Shown piece by piece: positions 12,469-26,142 of a stretch of 64,000 bases of DNA. This DNA is from Sclerotinia nivalis (lineage: Eukaryota > Ascomycota > Leotiomycetes > Helotiales > Sclerotiniaceae). Where the stretch lies: contig JAPEIS010000002.1 in assembly GCA_029531795.1 (NCBI GenBank), positions 3,443,440 to 3,507,439 of the forward strand, written 5' to 3'. Numbering within the stretch: position 1 is the stretch's first letter; each line of letters starts with the position of its first letter. The notes below the pieces were generated by a model. That model had not been told where the DNA came from and made no database searches. It worked only from the letters and a program-made list of their open reading frames with translations. A program made the position numbers and the translations under genes.

Positions 12469-12480
12469 ATATATATTTAC
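12469..12480 (-). promoter_or_regulatory. TATA-like box of the CYP505 gene
   Basis: The alternating TATATATATTTA run lies about 90 bp upstream of the CYP505 start codon on the minus strand, a normal core-promoter distance in ascomycetes. Confidence 0.45.
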
Positions 12481-12534
12481 GGATAAAAGACGACATCATT
12501 TGACGGGTAGGAACATACAGTAGGACTTGGTTGT

Positions 12535-12563
12535 ACCAGGCTCCGATATATCGGAAACCTGGT
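12535..12563. promoter_or_regulatory. Near-perfect palindrome upstream of CYP505
   Basis: A 29-base inverted repeat with outer ACCAGG/CCTGGT and inner TCCGATATATCGGA, about 155 bp upstream of the CYP505 start. The inner CGG-type half sites fit binding by a dimeric Zn2Cys6 regulator (family knowledge), but no regulator gene is in the window. Confidence 0.45.
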
Positions 12564-13960
12564 TATACCCCCTCCGTTCAAAAAATACAGTAGTAGGTAT
12601 GTATGTACGGAGTGTGTATTGGTGTACCTACCTATGGGCTCTGGAGCAATTAGGGTTAACTTTGGACCGAGGTTGATCGGTGCTTAGAGATAGACCGATT
12701 CCGATGCCTGATGCTACCTAGTTCTATGCAATGCAATCGTGTCATCGATATATGGAGTGTATCACTTATGGCTATACTTGATATCTTTTTCGAAATGGCC
12801 AGCTATTCCTTTTCAGACTCCTGTTTGGTGAAGATGCCTTTCTCCACTCCCACGAAAAGATGGTGTTGGTATCTACGGAGGTTGAAGGGGTAAGTATTGT
12901 AAGATACACCAAAAAATGGCCGTGCTTGTTCCACAAACAAGGGTTCTGACCAATAATATCATCACACTAATTGAAAATTTGTATGGTGAAATCTAGATAA
13001 TTAAAGTATTGTAAATTTCAAGATTTATTAGTAAAATCATTCAAAATCATTAATATTTTATTTCGAAATCTATTCTAAAATTATTCTGAATATATTAGAA
13101 AACATTATATAAGCTTTAAAAACTTCAAAATTATAAGATTGTTGAAATTTCATTAAAATCATGAAAATTCGATCAAAATCTTCAAGATTCGAAATTTGAA
13201 GGGGAATAGTTCAATATCTATTCGAGTTGTTTAAAACAATATTAAAAGACAAGAAAAACAACAATATATAAGTAAAAAATGTCTTACAATATTTACCGCT
13301 TCAATCTCCATAATCTAATCTATCTAATCTTTTATACTATAAAAACACTTAAAAACACGGGTGGTCAATGCACACTTACGAACTTTTCTTTGAAATATCA
13401 CGTGTAACCTTTCAAAATTCTTTAAATTTAATACAAATCGAAAAATAATTCAATGAATTGAATATTAATAATAGTAAAATAATTATAAGAGTTAGGGCTT
13501 TCAAATGATATAATTATTCCTCCGGAGGACGAGCTGCGAGGTAGGTTTTGAGGTGTAGATACCGTACCAAAAAGGAGGCGGGTAACGTGACTCCAAAAGG
13601 GTTTATATAGCCACTCCAACTCAACCTAGTTTAATAAAAAATGCGCAACTTCAACTTAATCATTTTGTAACCGTTTCCGTCGTGTTTACTGGTGTCTTAA
13701 AAAATCATTCGAGGAGTGGTAGCGATGCGAATTATTTTTCAGGCGCCGGACTCAAAGCTCGTGGTTCAAAGTGTAAGTACTTTAGGTAAAACTTATTCTT
13801 GATCCATTCTATTCTATATAAAAAACATGATCATGTGACCATGATCCCGACAGGTGGAGATGAAACTAACTATCGATTGTGATGAATAATGGGCATGCTT
13901 ATCGATATGACATACCATAGCTGGTGTTTGTGGTGTTGGCGATGTGAAATGAATCGAACT
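12564..13960. other. Intergenic, partly AT-rich, no gene seen
   Basis: Upstream of CYP505. The part at 12960-13480 is markedly AT-rich and may be a worn transposon piece. Short ORFs are not convincing. Confidence 0.4.
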
Positions 13961-15260
13961 TACTGCTTTGAATGAGGAAGAGTGCATCGATTATTTGGGG
14001 ATGGCACTTCCTTACCATTTGGGTTATCAGTGTCTGGACAATGGCGAGTCCTCGTTCTAGCGTCTAAGGGGCGAACACTTTCTTGGGTTTTGACACTTCC
14101 CAAATCTTACTCCCAAAGGTTATGGTGGTGCTGATGTCTTCCACCTCAGAAAGTCTATTCTCTACCCTATCAAGTGCTCATACACCGAGGTAAAAGTCCT
14201 CCAACCCCAAACCACCGAAGGGTGATGGCGATGTGTGCGAAGCACAATGATCAGACCCATAAGTAACAGTATATCTGTCTTCACCGGCGAAACCCTTCCA
14301 TACCTGGTCCTGTAATGACTTACTCAGTCCTTCTGCGTAAACCTGAGCTTTGCATTGATGGTCAGTCCCGGCTCTGTGTCAATGGCGTTCCACTGTCAAG
14401 ATATGCTTGTTATTCGCCCATTGGTTTTCCACCCCTCATCCAAAGTTGGAGCAATATTACTTGCAATTGAACAAGATGTTCTCGCAAAGTGCATATCTGC
14501 TGTGTAAGCTTATATTAATAACTACATAGCAGTGGAATGAACCCTCTCATAGTTAAGGACGATAGTTCCACAGAATGATGGCAGCTTGATGCTTGAAAAT
14601 TCGATGGTGTGCAAAATTGTCCAAGAGCAAGACTTCGATACAATGATTACCACTTGGCAAGGTGGAGAATCATTTTGTTATTCGTGTTTCAAGGGATAAT
14701 CACTCAAGGCTTCGTCAAATCGAACTGGGCCTTGAACCTCAACTGATACATGAAGGTGTGACCTCTGCGGCGGTATGGTGCATTGGCGCTGGCAACAATT
14801 TACAAGACCAAAGCCCTGGTGCAAAGACTTGGTGCTCGAAGCAAGAACTTTTGACTTTGCAGGAGGGACTTGGCAATATGCCAATGCCAGGCATTGTTAT
14901 CCCCTGGATCGCCAAGAGATTAAAGAGAACTTTGATTAGTTTCAAGACGCCTTCTGCGCATACCATTATGGATGGATGCATAACCTAATCCATCTCCAGA
15001 GCTAAAGTCTGATATTAGCAGGGAGAGATTGCTGAATATTGCTACGAACTTGCCGTCATAATTAGCTAGCGACCAGTTCCAAAGCGCGTCACAAGTACAA
15101 CTTTCAAAGAACCCTTCTTCAAAGATGGTATCGTCATACAAACTTCTGCTTGTATGAAATTTCGAATGTCTGAAAGGATGGAAAACGATTGAATCCAAAC
15201 ATAGATGCTACCTTGATACGAGCGTGGAGAAAATAGGTAGATTTAGGGGAGAAAGGTGTA
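13961..15260. other. Normal-GC stretch without an intact gene, possible decayed coding sequence
   Basis: Composition is gene-like, but every frame is broken within about 110 codons and no domain is recognisable. The longest forward ORF (14662-14988) overlaps three reverse ORFs of similar size, so ORF length is not informative. A decayed gene is possible; I cannot name it. Confidence 0.3.
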
Positions 15261-16110
15261 GAAGGAGCGAATTTATCATGTCACATGGGCCCTAGCTTGA
15301 CTTAGTATTACTACTAAAGATGGCTAGGCTAGTAATTCGCCCCTTCTACACAATGGGACACTAATAACTCCTATAGAAAAGCTCAGTAAAATATTTTTGT
15401 GGGATGAGTTGTATTAGGTTAGAATATAATCTACAGTGCCACGGCGTTTATAAGCCGTGGAGCACTAAATGATACCAGCGCTATGCCTAATTGGGAAGCC
15501 ACATGATTCCTATACCATGCATTAAGCGTGCTTATTCTAATAAGACCTTGTACCTAGAACCTCTTTCACCGGGAGGACCTTGAGTGGGATATGTTCCGAT
15601 GCCTGGCCGTGGTAGGAATTCGGTTAATTATGAAGGCCAAAATGTAATTTCGGAGGTATGTTGAGTTTCCTGATAGAAACAAGTATTCAATAACTAATTT
15701 CTTATAGAAAACAGCAAAGTAGATGGTTACTCGTGCGGCCGTACAGAACTCCTTCCTAAATAGGATATTTTCTGTACAAAAGGGGTATAGATCCCATACA
15801 TCTATACCGTATAAACTCGACAAATTGGATATGGGTTTAACCCGACTCAATGAAAGTCGGGGGAGCCGAGCGGTATATTACTGGAAGAATTAGCGCAGTG
15901 TATAGTTTTGTTATCCATTTTTGGCTGGAAGCGAGGAAACTAGAGTTGAATCAAGTTAGATTCATATCCAGTTTGTCCAACTTACACGATACTCAGTACA
16001 GCAACGCCGCGAAATATATTGCGCTAAAGTGGGTATAGGCCGAGCATATTTATTCATATTTTCCTTGAAATTTCCTATTAATAAAGTCGAACGATGAAAA
16101 CTAATAGATT
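15261..16110. other. Intergenic with a short stable hairpin
   Basis: No gene seen. CCACGGC/GCCGTGG arms at about 15438-15461 form a short hairpin around GTTTATA. Confidence 0.35.
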
Positions 16111-16249
16111 TCATTGGCCAAATCAGAGTTTTCCCGCAAATTCAATTCAACCTCGTTTAGAAAGGAGTTCGCACGAGGATCTCCATGGGTATCCCCACGA
16201 GGAAGATCTCCAGGGAGAGAATGGTTCGTCCGGGTTTCGGAACTATCCG

Positions 16250-16475
16250 ATTTGATGGGAGAACTACGCGAGTCGCTGAAAAGTTTATTGGATCGTCAAA
16301 CGCATCTAAGCCATCTAGGCGTAACACCTCAATCTTCCAGAAACCCTTTAAATTCCAAGATCACAAGTCCAATTTGATGGCAGAACTACACAGGTTGCTG
16401 AAAAGTTTAATAGATCGTCAAACACATCTAGGCCATCTAGACGCAACACCTCAATCTTCCTGTCTCCAGAAAACC
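16250..16475 (+). repeat. ~120-bp tandem duplication
   Basis: Two copies beginning TTTGATGG(G/C)AGAACTAC, at about 16252 and 16372, stay alike for roughly 100 bp. In one frame both copies read FDGRTT(R/Q)VAEKF then SRRNTSIF; a second frame is also open (LKSLLDRQTH and LKSLIDRQTH). Whether it was coding is unresolved: the duplication length is not a clean multiple of 3, so the copies fall into different ORFs. Confidence 0.65.
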
Positions 16476-16786
16476 TTCAATTTCCTAGACCACAAGACCG
16501 AACACGCCAAAGGCCAAGGCGCCAACGAAAATTTGTAAATGACTCAACTATCTGTGTGATTATATCATCTACAGGGAAATTGTTTTCTGCATAGTTACCT
16601 GAATTAGTCACTTGAAAAAAGCATCACGTGATAGAATGGCTTCGGCTATTGATGAAACCGCACAGGAGGCAAAACTAACGTGCAGATTCAAATTTTTGAA
16701 TTTGCTGCGCTTACACAGTCTCTATAGTGCCGACTGATTGACCGTTACTGGGGTTTTTCCGTCGACGGTGTGTTTGCAACATCGCC

Positions 16787-17001
16787 TAGAGTTTTATCCT
16801 CAGCGCATTCTCTTGACCATCAACCAAAGAGTACAAAAACTTTATTTCAAATTTGCTACGCTCATGCGATCTCTAGAGTGCCAAGTAACTGGCTATTCCT
16901 GGGACTTTTTCATCGGCGGCGTGTTTGCACTTCGATTAAAGTTTTTGGATTACTCTGTGGTTGATGGTCAAAGTCAGAGAATACGCTGAGGATAGAACTC
17001 T
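16787..17001. repeat. Foldback: inverted repeat with ~57-64-bp arms
   Basis: The left arm (16787-16843, AGAGTTTTATCCTCAGCGCA onward) pairs with the right arm (16938-17001, ending CGCTGAGGATAGAACTCT) with a few mismatches and small gaps, leaving a ~95-bp loop. Part of the loop (TTTGCTACGCTC... to GGCGTGTTTGC) is itself a diverged direct copy of sequence just left of the arm (about 16700-16780). It may be a MITE or a rearranged duplication; no terminal TA or TSD was verified. Confidence 0.7.
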
Positions 17002-17309
17002 ATTTCGAATTTGTGTTCAAGATGAGCGAGACACTGGGTTTCATTCGGATAATCGAGACGAGCTAAACATGGATGCTCAATTGCAGGTGTAATTTGAGCA
17101 CTTTAATTGGGGACATTTTGAGCCTCTCGTCTGAAAGTCGAAAATTCTTTTTCTGAAATGCCAGGCGTTTGGCTGCATTCAATGCCACGAGCGAATCAGG
17201 GAAAATCCGGAGATTACCACATATGTTTTATTTTTTCGAATCCCTGCTCAGTGCGTCTGAATTGTCAAAGACGAATACGGTAGATGAAAGTTATATGAGG
17301 ATTGGAGAG

Positions 17310-17317
17310 TATATAAA
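17310..17317 (+). promoter_or_regulatory. TATA box of the secreted-protein gene
   Basis: TATATAAA-type motif within GAGAGTATATAAACCTC, about 160 bp before the start codon at 17472, followed by a pyrimidine-rich leader of TCACTTCCAC-type repeats (about 17380-17415) typical of highly expressed fungal genes. Confidence 0.6.
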
Positions 17318-17471
17318 CCTCTATTGTTTCCCGTTCAAAATATCTCAACATCAGCATCACATTCACACAATCATTCTACATTCACTTCCACTTCCACATT
17401 CACTTCCACACTCAAACCAAACTCTCATTATCTTGTTCTTTCAAGAAAATCAATAACTCATTTCCATCAAA

Positions 17472-18320
17472 ATGAAGTTCTCCATTGCCACCATCATTGC
17501 CTGCGCCGCCATCGCCAACGCAGCTGCTTTCCCAGCTCCAGTAGCTGCAGTTGGAGACCCAAACGCAGTTATTGCATCTTCAGTTGAAACTCATTTCAGT
17601 GGACAGGTATGTAGAATCATCATTTAGAGTTCTATACGAAGTGCTAATGATTTGAAAGTTTGATGCTGCTGGAAATTTGGTCGCTAAGGAGGATAATGAA
17701 ACCGATCAAGCGCTTCAAAAGCGTATTGCACCAGTCGTAGTCATAGCTGGAATTGCTGCAATCAAGGGCATTGCTATCTTGACCAAGATCGCTGTTGAGA
17801 TCGGACAGCAGACTATCGCTAATCTCGGAAAATGGAACGAAGTAAGTATCTTCCAGGAATACCCTAAAGAAATTGTTTTGATATTAATCTACTTTTTAGA
17901 CACGCGAGAAGTTCACTCAAAAAACTACTCTTGAGATGTGGAACAGAAACCCAGATTACAATAAGTTCCCTGCTGTTATCTGTTACAATAAGGGCTATCG
18001 TCTCCAAAATCCTGGTGGCATCGATGGAAAAGTATCTGCCAAACTCTCTCTTGGTATGCTCAATACTGAGTAAGTAATCTATATAGCTTCGCTTCACAAC
18101 TCTCCTTTCAAAATTCGATAACTAATAATTATAGTTACGATTGCATGTATATGACTGGAAACAATGCGTTCTATACCAATAGCGAAGGTGGATATATCAA
18201 TGTAAGAAACCATTTCTGTCATAAATGAAATCATTACTAACAAATAGCTAGCTTTCCTACAGATATAACGGGGCCCGCTGCTCTTTCGACCAGCGCACTG
18301 GTGATTTGACCTGCAGATAG
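17472..18320 (+). CDS. Secreted small protein with Kex2-type propeptide and hydrophobic helix
   Basis: Five exons (17472-17606, 17659-17841, 17900-18069, 18135-18201, 18252-18320), introns 50-65 bp, 207 residues. Residues 1-18 are a clear signal peptide. A Lys-Arg pair at 66-67 (LQKR) is a likely Kex2 cut, leaving a ~140-residue mature protein. It begins with a hydrophobic, Ala/Ile-rich helix (about 68-99) and carries four cysteines (134, 166, 195, 206) that could make two disulfides. The last exon uses the second of two nearby acceptors (after TAGCTAG); the first would stop after six residues and lose two cysteines. It resembles fungal secreted proteins of unknown function, possibly DUF7888, from memory. 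The hydrophobic mature N-terminus suggests membrane activity (inference only). The gene is intact, with a strong-looking promoter. Confidence 0.85.
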
Positions 18321-18782
18321 AGAGCTTAAAAGCTATAGTCCTCTGCGAGAACTAAATACGATTGCCCTCGTATCAATACTATGGGCTGCTTTTGGAAACG
18401 TGGGCTAGGTGGCCACCTAGTCCATTGTTTCGTCTCCAGATTTTTGTTTTGATTGGATGTTTTGCTCGTTTAGACCTTGCTTTCCTTTTACTTTTTGTAA
18501 TGTACTGCCTAGTTAGTTGAATTGAGCTCGATTCCTGAAAACAGAATTATTGACATTGTGCTCGGTGCTTCGACAAACAATCAAAAAACTTTGTGAGCAA
18601 TGATGAATAGCTTTTCCATTATTTCGTGTAGATAGAAACATTGTGTTGGTGGGAACGGGTATGGCGATGTGAACTGTATTGTATTACTTGTATTGATTTG
18701 CCTAAAGAACTAGAACTATGGAAATACCTGCCCAGGCACTAGCGCCAATACTAGTGGTTCACGTGATGAATATCCCGACACG
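18321..18782. other. 3' flank of the secreted-protein gene, no gene seen
   Basis: Normal-GC non-coding sequence; presumably the 3' UTR and spacer. Confidence 0.5.
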
Positions 18783-19010
18783 TTGATTGATTGATTGATT
18801 GATTGATTGATTTAATTAATGTCCACACTGAGTTAAAGACTATCTAGGATGGTTAAGAGTTCAATCGAGTTTTTAATAGATGGCTATGAATAGTGTTATT
18901 TAAATAGTATACAGGTTTGTATATATTTTTGATAAGGGAAGTGAAAACTAATATTGGGGAGCAAAGCCCGATCTCTATATGGTATCGTATATAAAGATAA
19001 AAATACTAAT
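18783..19010 (-). mobile_element. 5'-truncated LINE 3' end with (TTGA)n tail
   Basis: A (TTGA)7 run at 18783-18811 is followed by CCACACTGAGT..AAGACTATCTA and, further in, GGGAAGTGAAAACTAAT. Both blocks occur in the same order and orientation at the 3' end of the large LINE (29726-29915). LINEs insert 3' end first, so this is a truncated relative, minus strand, with the tail at the low coordinate. Confidence 0.75.
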
Positions 19011-19560
19011 CAAAGTATTACATTTATGATTTTCCAAATCCGATTTTTTTATTAATCAAATCCAAACAATCTTCTTTTATATCAATTTTTTATCCTATTC
19101 GTAACTTCTCAGTGGTTATGTTTTGCTTAATATCGATTTCATAGAACCTTTCAAATTATAAGGATATTGATTCTACAAGGTATCTCAATCTTGTATATAG
19201 TATATTTTCCATCGAATTCTATAGCAGATACGTTATTAGTTCGGATCGTTCTATGCAGCTCCTTTAAGTATATGAATTGTTGTTGTTTTGATTTGAATCG
19301 AAAGAGGTAAAATTTGAACCTTAAAATCGAATTTGATAAATCGCACCCGATGTTTTAGAAGGATCTTGAAGATGATTTTGTAATATATTGTTGTAGATAA
19401 TAGTGTTGTCCTTTGTTTCGTAATAAAAGTAGTATTGTAGAAAGCACAATCCGATAATACGATTATCAAAAAAACCAAGATTTGGCCTTTACTATCAACC
19501 AACTCGGAGACAAAAAAAAATGTCGCGATCGGATACCTCTTCCTTTTCCAATCACCACGA
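19011..19560 (-). other. AT-rich scar with a broken reverse-strand ORF
   Basis: RIP-like composition. A reverse ORF of 83 codons at 19251-19502 continues in frame past stops toward lower coordinates. I recognise no family. It may be the next part of the truncated LINE or a separate element. Confidence 0.3.
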
Positions 19561-20446
19561 TTCCATCAAATAACTCAAACTTAGCTTTGCAAACTCTAAT
19601 AATTAAATAAAAGAACTGAAGGTTCGTAGAGGACACCGTGTACAAGTGTTGAGTCTTATCCTCCTATCCCGACACATTGTAAAAGCAATGATTGATGGGT
19701 TTTGATATAAGTTGCAATCGTTTTGTCTTCAATGGAGGAATGTGCATTAACTCTTGCTACACAGTCAGCAACCCGAGGAACGAATATCTTTCGTGACACT
19801 TGGTTGTATTATGGGCAGAACAGCAGAAAGCGGTATTGTCCAAAGTATCGGAGTGGTAAGCTTAACAAGCTTGGAAATATATACGGAGTGGACCGGCCGG
19901 TACAGCCGATGATTTATCTCTACCTTCCGGTCCTCCCCGAATTATTTGGTTAAGCAATTCAGATCGCTCCTGGGTTACCCAACCTAAAGCTACCCCATGG
20001 TTTTCTTATGTTAATTCATGGAGGCCCAACTGGAAGAGGTTTTTGAGATGCATTGAATGTTCCTCTGGTTTAGTTAAATCCAGTGAGCGGAGGTGGTGTT
20101 ATATCTCGGGACTGGATTTGAGAGCCGGAAAGGGACGTGTGCTGGATGACACTTATATAAGCGGCGCAACAAGATGTGAACAGTAAAACAAGATGAGTTC
20201 ACATAGTGATCAGATGATCACGACGCAGCATGAACATAATGGCAAGCATCCTGCTGGCAGCAAATACTTTCGTGTTATGTAGTAAAGTCAAGTCTAATTA
20301 ATATATGTAATGAAATTAAAAATCTCCTACTTTATCAAAATGGTAAAGCAACGCCATATATACGCCAGATGATAACCTAAATCCTAGGTATCTCCTGCCT
20401 TGCCTATCGCCGAACAAACCATCCGCCCCCCAAATGTACCGCAAGC
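19561..20446. other. Intergenic, no gene seen
   Basis: Between the AT-rich scar and the chitinase 3' end. A 76-codon forward ORF at 19723-19953 shows no recognisable feature. Confidence 0.45.
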
Positions 20447-21891
<1,445 letters not shown>

Positions 21892-22070
21892 GATTGCTCT
21901 GACGAAAGGAAATAACCGAAAGTATTCAAGAGGTGTAAGTAGGAGGCGAAAGAACGTGGGTAAAGAGTTGAGAGCAGTGGTGAAAGTAAGAGGTCAAGTG
22001 AAAAGCTGAAGAGCAGTGGGGGAGAGCAGAATTTATAGGCAGAGCTTGCTAATGCTCGTTAAAGTCGAGT

Positions 22071-22105
22071 CACTAACGTCACTAACGTCACTAACGTCCC
22101 TAACT
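22071..22105 (+). repeat. 9-bp tandem repeat CACTAACGT
   Basis: About 3.5 copies in the chitinase upstream region, roughly 180 bp before its start codon. It could be regulatory or a chance microsatellite. Confidence 0.6.
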
Positions 22106-24032
22106 CTTAACGTAGTAGCAAATTGCCGGACGTTGAGGAGAAAATGCTTCGGTCAATTGAGCGAGCGGATCCTCTCTTTAATAGTCATTTTGATGGATCC
22201 ATGATCTAACACATATCATATAACGTTACCACTTGGTCTCAGTCCGGTGACCCTTGGTTCTTGAATTTTAAACGGGGAGTGAGAAATGTCCCAACCCGTC
22301 GTCCACGACGGCACAAATGACTAACGCATTTGTACAATTTACACATCATCGGCCTTATACAATATAAGCCAGCAAATGAAGATGCAGAGAAGGAGAAAAC
22401 TTGGGAGAGAAAGAAATGAAAAGGGGAAATCCGCAGTCCGCAGCATCATGCCAGCACCAGCATGCCCCGTAGTTAAATTGAAAACGTTCAATTGATGTCG
22501 AAATAAGAATTCTAATTTCCGTGAGACTTTAGCTTACGCAAATCAGCCAGGCAGATAATAAGACTGAATTCATTTACTCATGCGGCCAGAAAGTATGCAA
22601 CTCCGAAAGTCTATGCACGTACCAGGAGATGGTAAACTTCCAGAGGAACAACCATGGTTTCTCTAGCGTCCAAGTCTCATACCGGATAAACTCACTTAAT
22701 TCACTTGAGTCACTTAACTTACCAAAGGATAGGTCTAAGACGATTGATTGAAAGCCGGCGAATGAACCATATACATGATTTGGAAGAGTTTTCTTACCCA
22801 CTTTTTGGTTTCAAATCCGCTAACATTTCGAATTGAACACCGTTGAGTCCTTAGCGAGTTAAGTGAGTTTATGCGGTCCTTTCTGACAGATCGACCCCAA
22901 ACTTAAGTATACTGACTTTAAGTTTGAACCTTAAAAGGTTATACCTACCAGAGTGTTTTTGACTTTTTTTTAAATTGCGCTAGAGTGTTTGGAGTTCGTG
23001 CATCCAAATTTAGAATCCTCAAAGTTGAACTAAAAAGAATTAGCAATATATTCCATACTGATCATGACAGTAGTTTGTGGAAAAGAGTTAAAATGATATG
23101 CAAATCTAAATTGAACCGTTCATGGTAAGCTATACAAGCTCAATCTCATAGGATCTTGCGACTTGGTTTGAGAATTTGATTGGTCAGGCTTTATGGCATG
23201 AAGGTTACGCCACCTGGAGATATTGTACAGATATGCTCGAGTCTTGCGAGTACGTAACGTTACAGGAAGGTCTCCTGAGCATAGGAAGATAGAACAAATG
23301 ATTATTGCGATAAGGATGTTGAACTCTGTCCCTTTGCCCGGCACGCGGATGGAATGTAAGGGAAACGTGCTCATGGATGGATGGATGGACAGATGGATGG
23401 ATGACCGGTGTGACCATACAAACGATTTGAGCGACCCGAAATGGCCAATTTGGTCTCCAAGCACCAGAGGATGATAGATGATCCGATCCGACAATGTGGG
23501 ACAACCCCCGTGATCAGAGTGATCAGAGCGGTGACCTACCAGCGATAATTTCACAATTCAGCATGAGGGAAAGTAAATTTCGGTATCCCGTCGTCAATCG
23601 AGGGTATTCAACATTCATGCATTGTATCTTGAAGGTGGAAACTATGAACAACGCAAGATGATACTGGGAAAATTCGATCGGTCATAATCCTCGCGAGACG
23701 ATATTCAATCCTGATTCTAAAGGCATCGAGAAGAATGACAGTGCCCGCCTCCCAAGTCTTGTCCGAGTCGAATTTACAAAGTGCTTAGCTACCTCCTTTT
23801 CTTGGATGCAAAAATTGTGCAAGAAAACGGGAAGGCGAAATGCGACTGGGCAGCTGGCTTTGGAGCTCATGGACCTCATGCGCATTCTTGGAAAGCAAAC
23901 GATTGAGATCTGTGTAGATCCCAGAAGAAATTTGTTCCAGCCTCCGCCCTGTCATTTCTTGGTGGCACAGTTGTCATCTTTCCAGATAGAATTAGAGATA
24001 AATGATTCATATTATGTGCTGGGTATCATGTC
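22106..24032. other. Long intergenic region, no gene seen
   Basis: Short ORFs on both strands overlap each other and lack domains. Two minor structures: an inverted repeat (ATAAACTCACTTAA near 22686 against AGTTAAGTGAGTTTAT near 22858) and a GGAT/GATG tetranucleotide run near 23374-23402. Confidence 0.45.
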
Positions 24033-25903
24033 CTATTCTTCCTTGCCAAACTTCGCTTTCCCAACCATCCGAGCCAGAATCTTCTGCACAACCACTGCAA
24101 TCCGTAATCTAACAGCCTTGATATCCCAATTTTCAGCTTCATCCGCCGCAACAAATCTCCTTACTAGAAGGTTGAAAACACTTCCAAATGCTAAGGCCAT
24201 TACTGTGCTGGTAAGAATAATGACATTGTAAGGCATGCTGAAATCCGGTGTTGGAAGAGGAAGTAAAAGGGTCGTGGTACGGATGCTAACATTTCCAATG
24301 GTGATGACGGCCGGGGCAACATCGAACCCACGATTTGCGTCAGGAGGATATTCTGTATACCGAAGGATAGCCTTTTCAAAGTCATAGGTTAAAATGACCG
24401 TAGAGTTCGCCGGAATACGCATGCGCACTTCCAATTGAGTTCCCCTCTTACGGTCTAGAGCTGGACGATAAAACATTTCTTGTATGACATCTTCATGAAA
24501 GCCATTCGTCTTGGCTTTTAGGGTGTGAAGATAAACTTTCATGAACCAAGGGAGCGACTCCATGTACACGAAATCAACTGCATCGGTTGGCGATGGATTC
24601 GTAAGAATAGCCTGTACACCACCTCGTTCCTGTCCATACCCAATGAATGAGCGTTCTGCATAAAGTAGGGGCTGCTCCAACGGCGCCTTTTCTTGAATAT
24701 CTTGTCGAGGTAATACCATCTCGAAATCACTGTCTTGCTGTAATCGAAAACATCGGTTGTATCCAGAAGAATCCTTGTGCTCAACCGCTCCTCCAGAAAT
24801 AAAGACATTGCGCGCATGAGGAACCTTTATGCAAACGGAATCTTCAACATCGTTGGCAAGTGGGCAGGATCCTTTCAATGAATGGCCAAAAATTTGCGAT
24901 AAACTCCAATCCTCCTCTTCCGCGGAGTTATCGAGAGGAAAACAGGTGTCTTCCGCATGATATGCTTTAGAGGTATCGCATTTTAAATCTTCAAAGGGGA
25001 CAGGTCGTGGAATTGGATTGTCTGGTTAGAGTTAGCACCATGGCCTTGATAGGAACTGATTTACCAACCTCTCGGGCGTTTGGATCTTTGGATATCCAGA
25101 ACCATATCAATGGTCTGTGTGATTTGAAGCCGACAGTCATTTGAATCGCTTGTGCATATAGGTCGCACGTCAATAGACATGCTCTGCCATGATGCATCGA
25201 ATAATTTGTGCCCATCCAATAAGCTCGAAATGCCAGCTTTTCCTTTACAGGGCAAGAGTTTCAAGAACGGTGTTAGGTTTTCTGTGCAGACAACTTCTCG
25301 CGGTAGGGTTCCATGCAGGAGGTGTAGGTTTGACAGTGTAGAGTTTGAGTGGTCTCCGACGGGTTGAAATGATAATACCGGTCTTGTTGTTCTCGTGGAA
25401 TCGATAAAATTAAGGGAGGCACAGAAGAGACCAGACAATGCGTTGGTCAAGGTCAACCAGCGATCATCAGCCCTAAGGATGTGTTAGCTGACTGAATCTA
25501 TGTCTTGGAGATGTCAAGCATACTCCTCATCAGTACCAGCTTCTACCCAAGCCCAAAGCTCCACACCTGTTCCGCCTTCCCTTGTACCTCCCCATGGCCT
25601 CGCGCCCCAGTTCTCAGCATCCCATCTCCCTAGACTGAACCTCAAATGTAATTCTCTAGTGTTCGCATACTGAAGAATCTGTCCTAAAGATCTTGGGAAA
25701 TAGCGAAAATTCTGCTGTTCGAACGATTTGAGGCTGGTGTTGCTTTGAAAATTGAAGGAAGCAAGTAAAGAGGAAGGATGAAGTGGTTGTAGAAGGAGTT
25801 GCTCGTGATAATCTGAGGATGCGATTACTCTTGTAGATAATAGACCCAATAGTAGGCACAAGATGTAGCAGATTTGATCCATGGCATTCAATGCCAATGC
25901 CAT
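24033..25903 (-). CDS. GPI16: GPI transamidase component PIG-T/Gpi16
   Basis: Three exons (25524-25903, 25069-25472, 24033-25021), introns of 51 and 47 bp, 590 residues. Gpi16/PIG-T is the essential ER-membrane subunit that stabilises the transamidase complex (with Gpi8, Gaa1, Gpi17 and Gab1) which attaches GPI anchors to proteins. The N-terminus is a signal peptide; Met8 (25882) is an alternative start closer to the hydrophobic core. Recognisable segments are FRYFPRSLGQI, LHLRFSLGRWD, GTGVELWAW, SFIGYGQERGG and ESLPWFMKVYLHTL. A single transmembrane helix lies at about 527-547, followed by a short cytosolic tail, as in the family. The second intron needs an unusual GTTGGT donor, because the nearby GTAAAT donor would create a stop. 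Divergent from LUC7. Confidence 0.95.
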
Positions 25904-26142
25904 ACTGTCAGGAAGCTCCTCATTGAATTATGAAGAATGGGATGAATGAATGATTGATTGACGAGCGATTGATTGATTGATTAATTATAAAAACCTTTGG
26001 AGTCTGGGGAAGTTTAGCGTGCAGCCTTATGGCGGCTCTTTCCGCTTCCTACGCCGCCGCCCGAGCCTTGTCTTCTCTTGAGCTTTTTCGATCAATTCTT
26101 TCGAGATAAAATCACAACAACGTACATTATACATCTCGAAAT
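25904..26142. promoter_or_regulatory. Shared divergent promoter of GPI16 and LUC7
   Basis: Only 239 bp separate the two start codons. It contains a (GATT)n microsatellite at about 25950-25983 and a TATAAAA-like motif near 25986. Both genes are housekeeping, so shared constitutive control is plausible. Confidence 0.55.

Noticed and set aside
14662..14988. 108-codon forward ORF as a gene
   Set aside because: Reverse ORFs of similar length overlap it and no domain or splice structure supports it.
23120..23554. Reverse ORF of 144 codons as a secreted or regulatory protein
   Set aside because: It overlaps two other ORFs, contains a tetranucleotide repeat, and has no recognisable motif.
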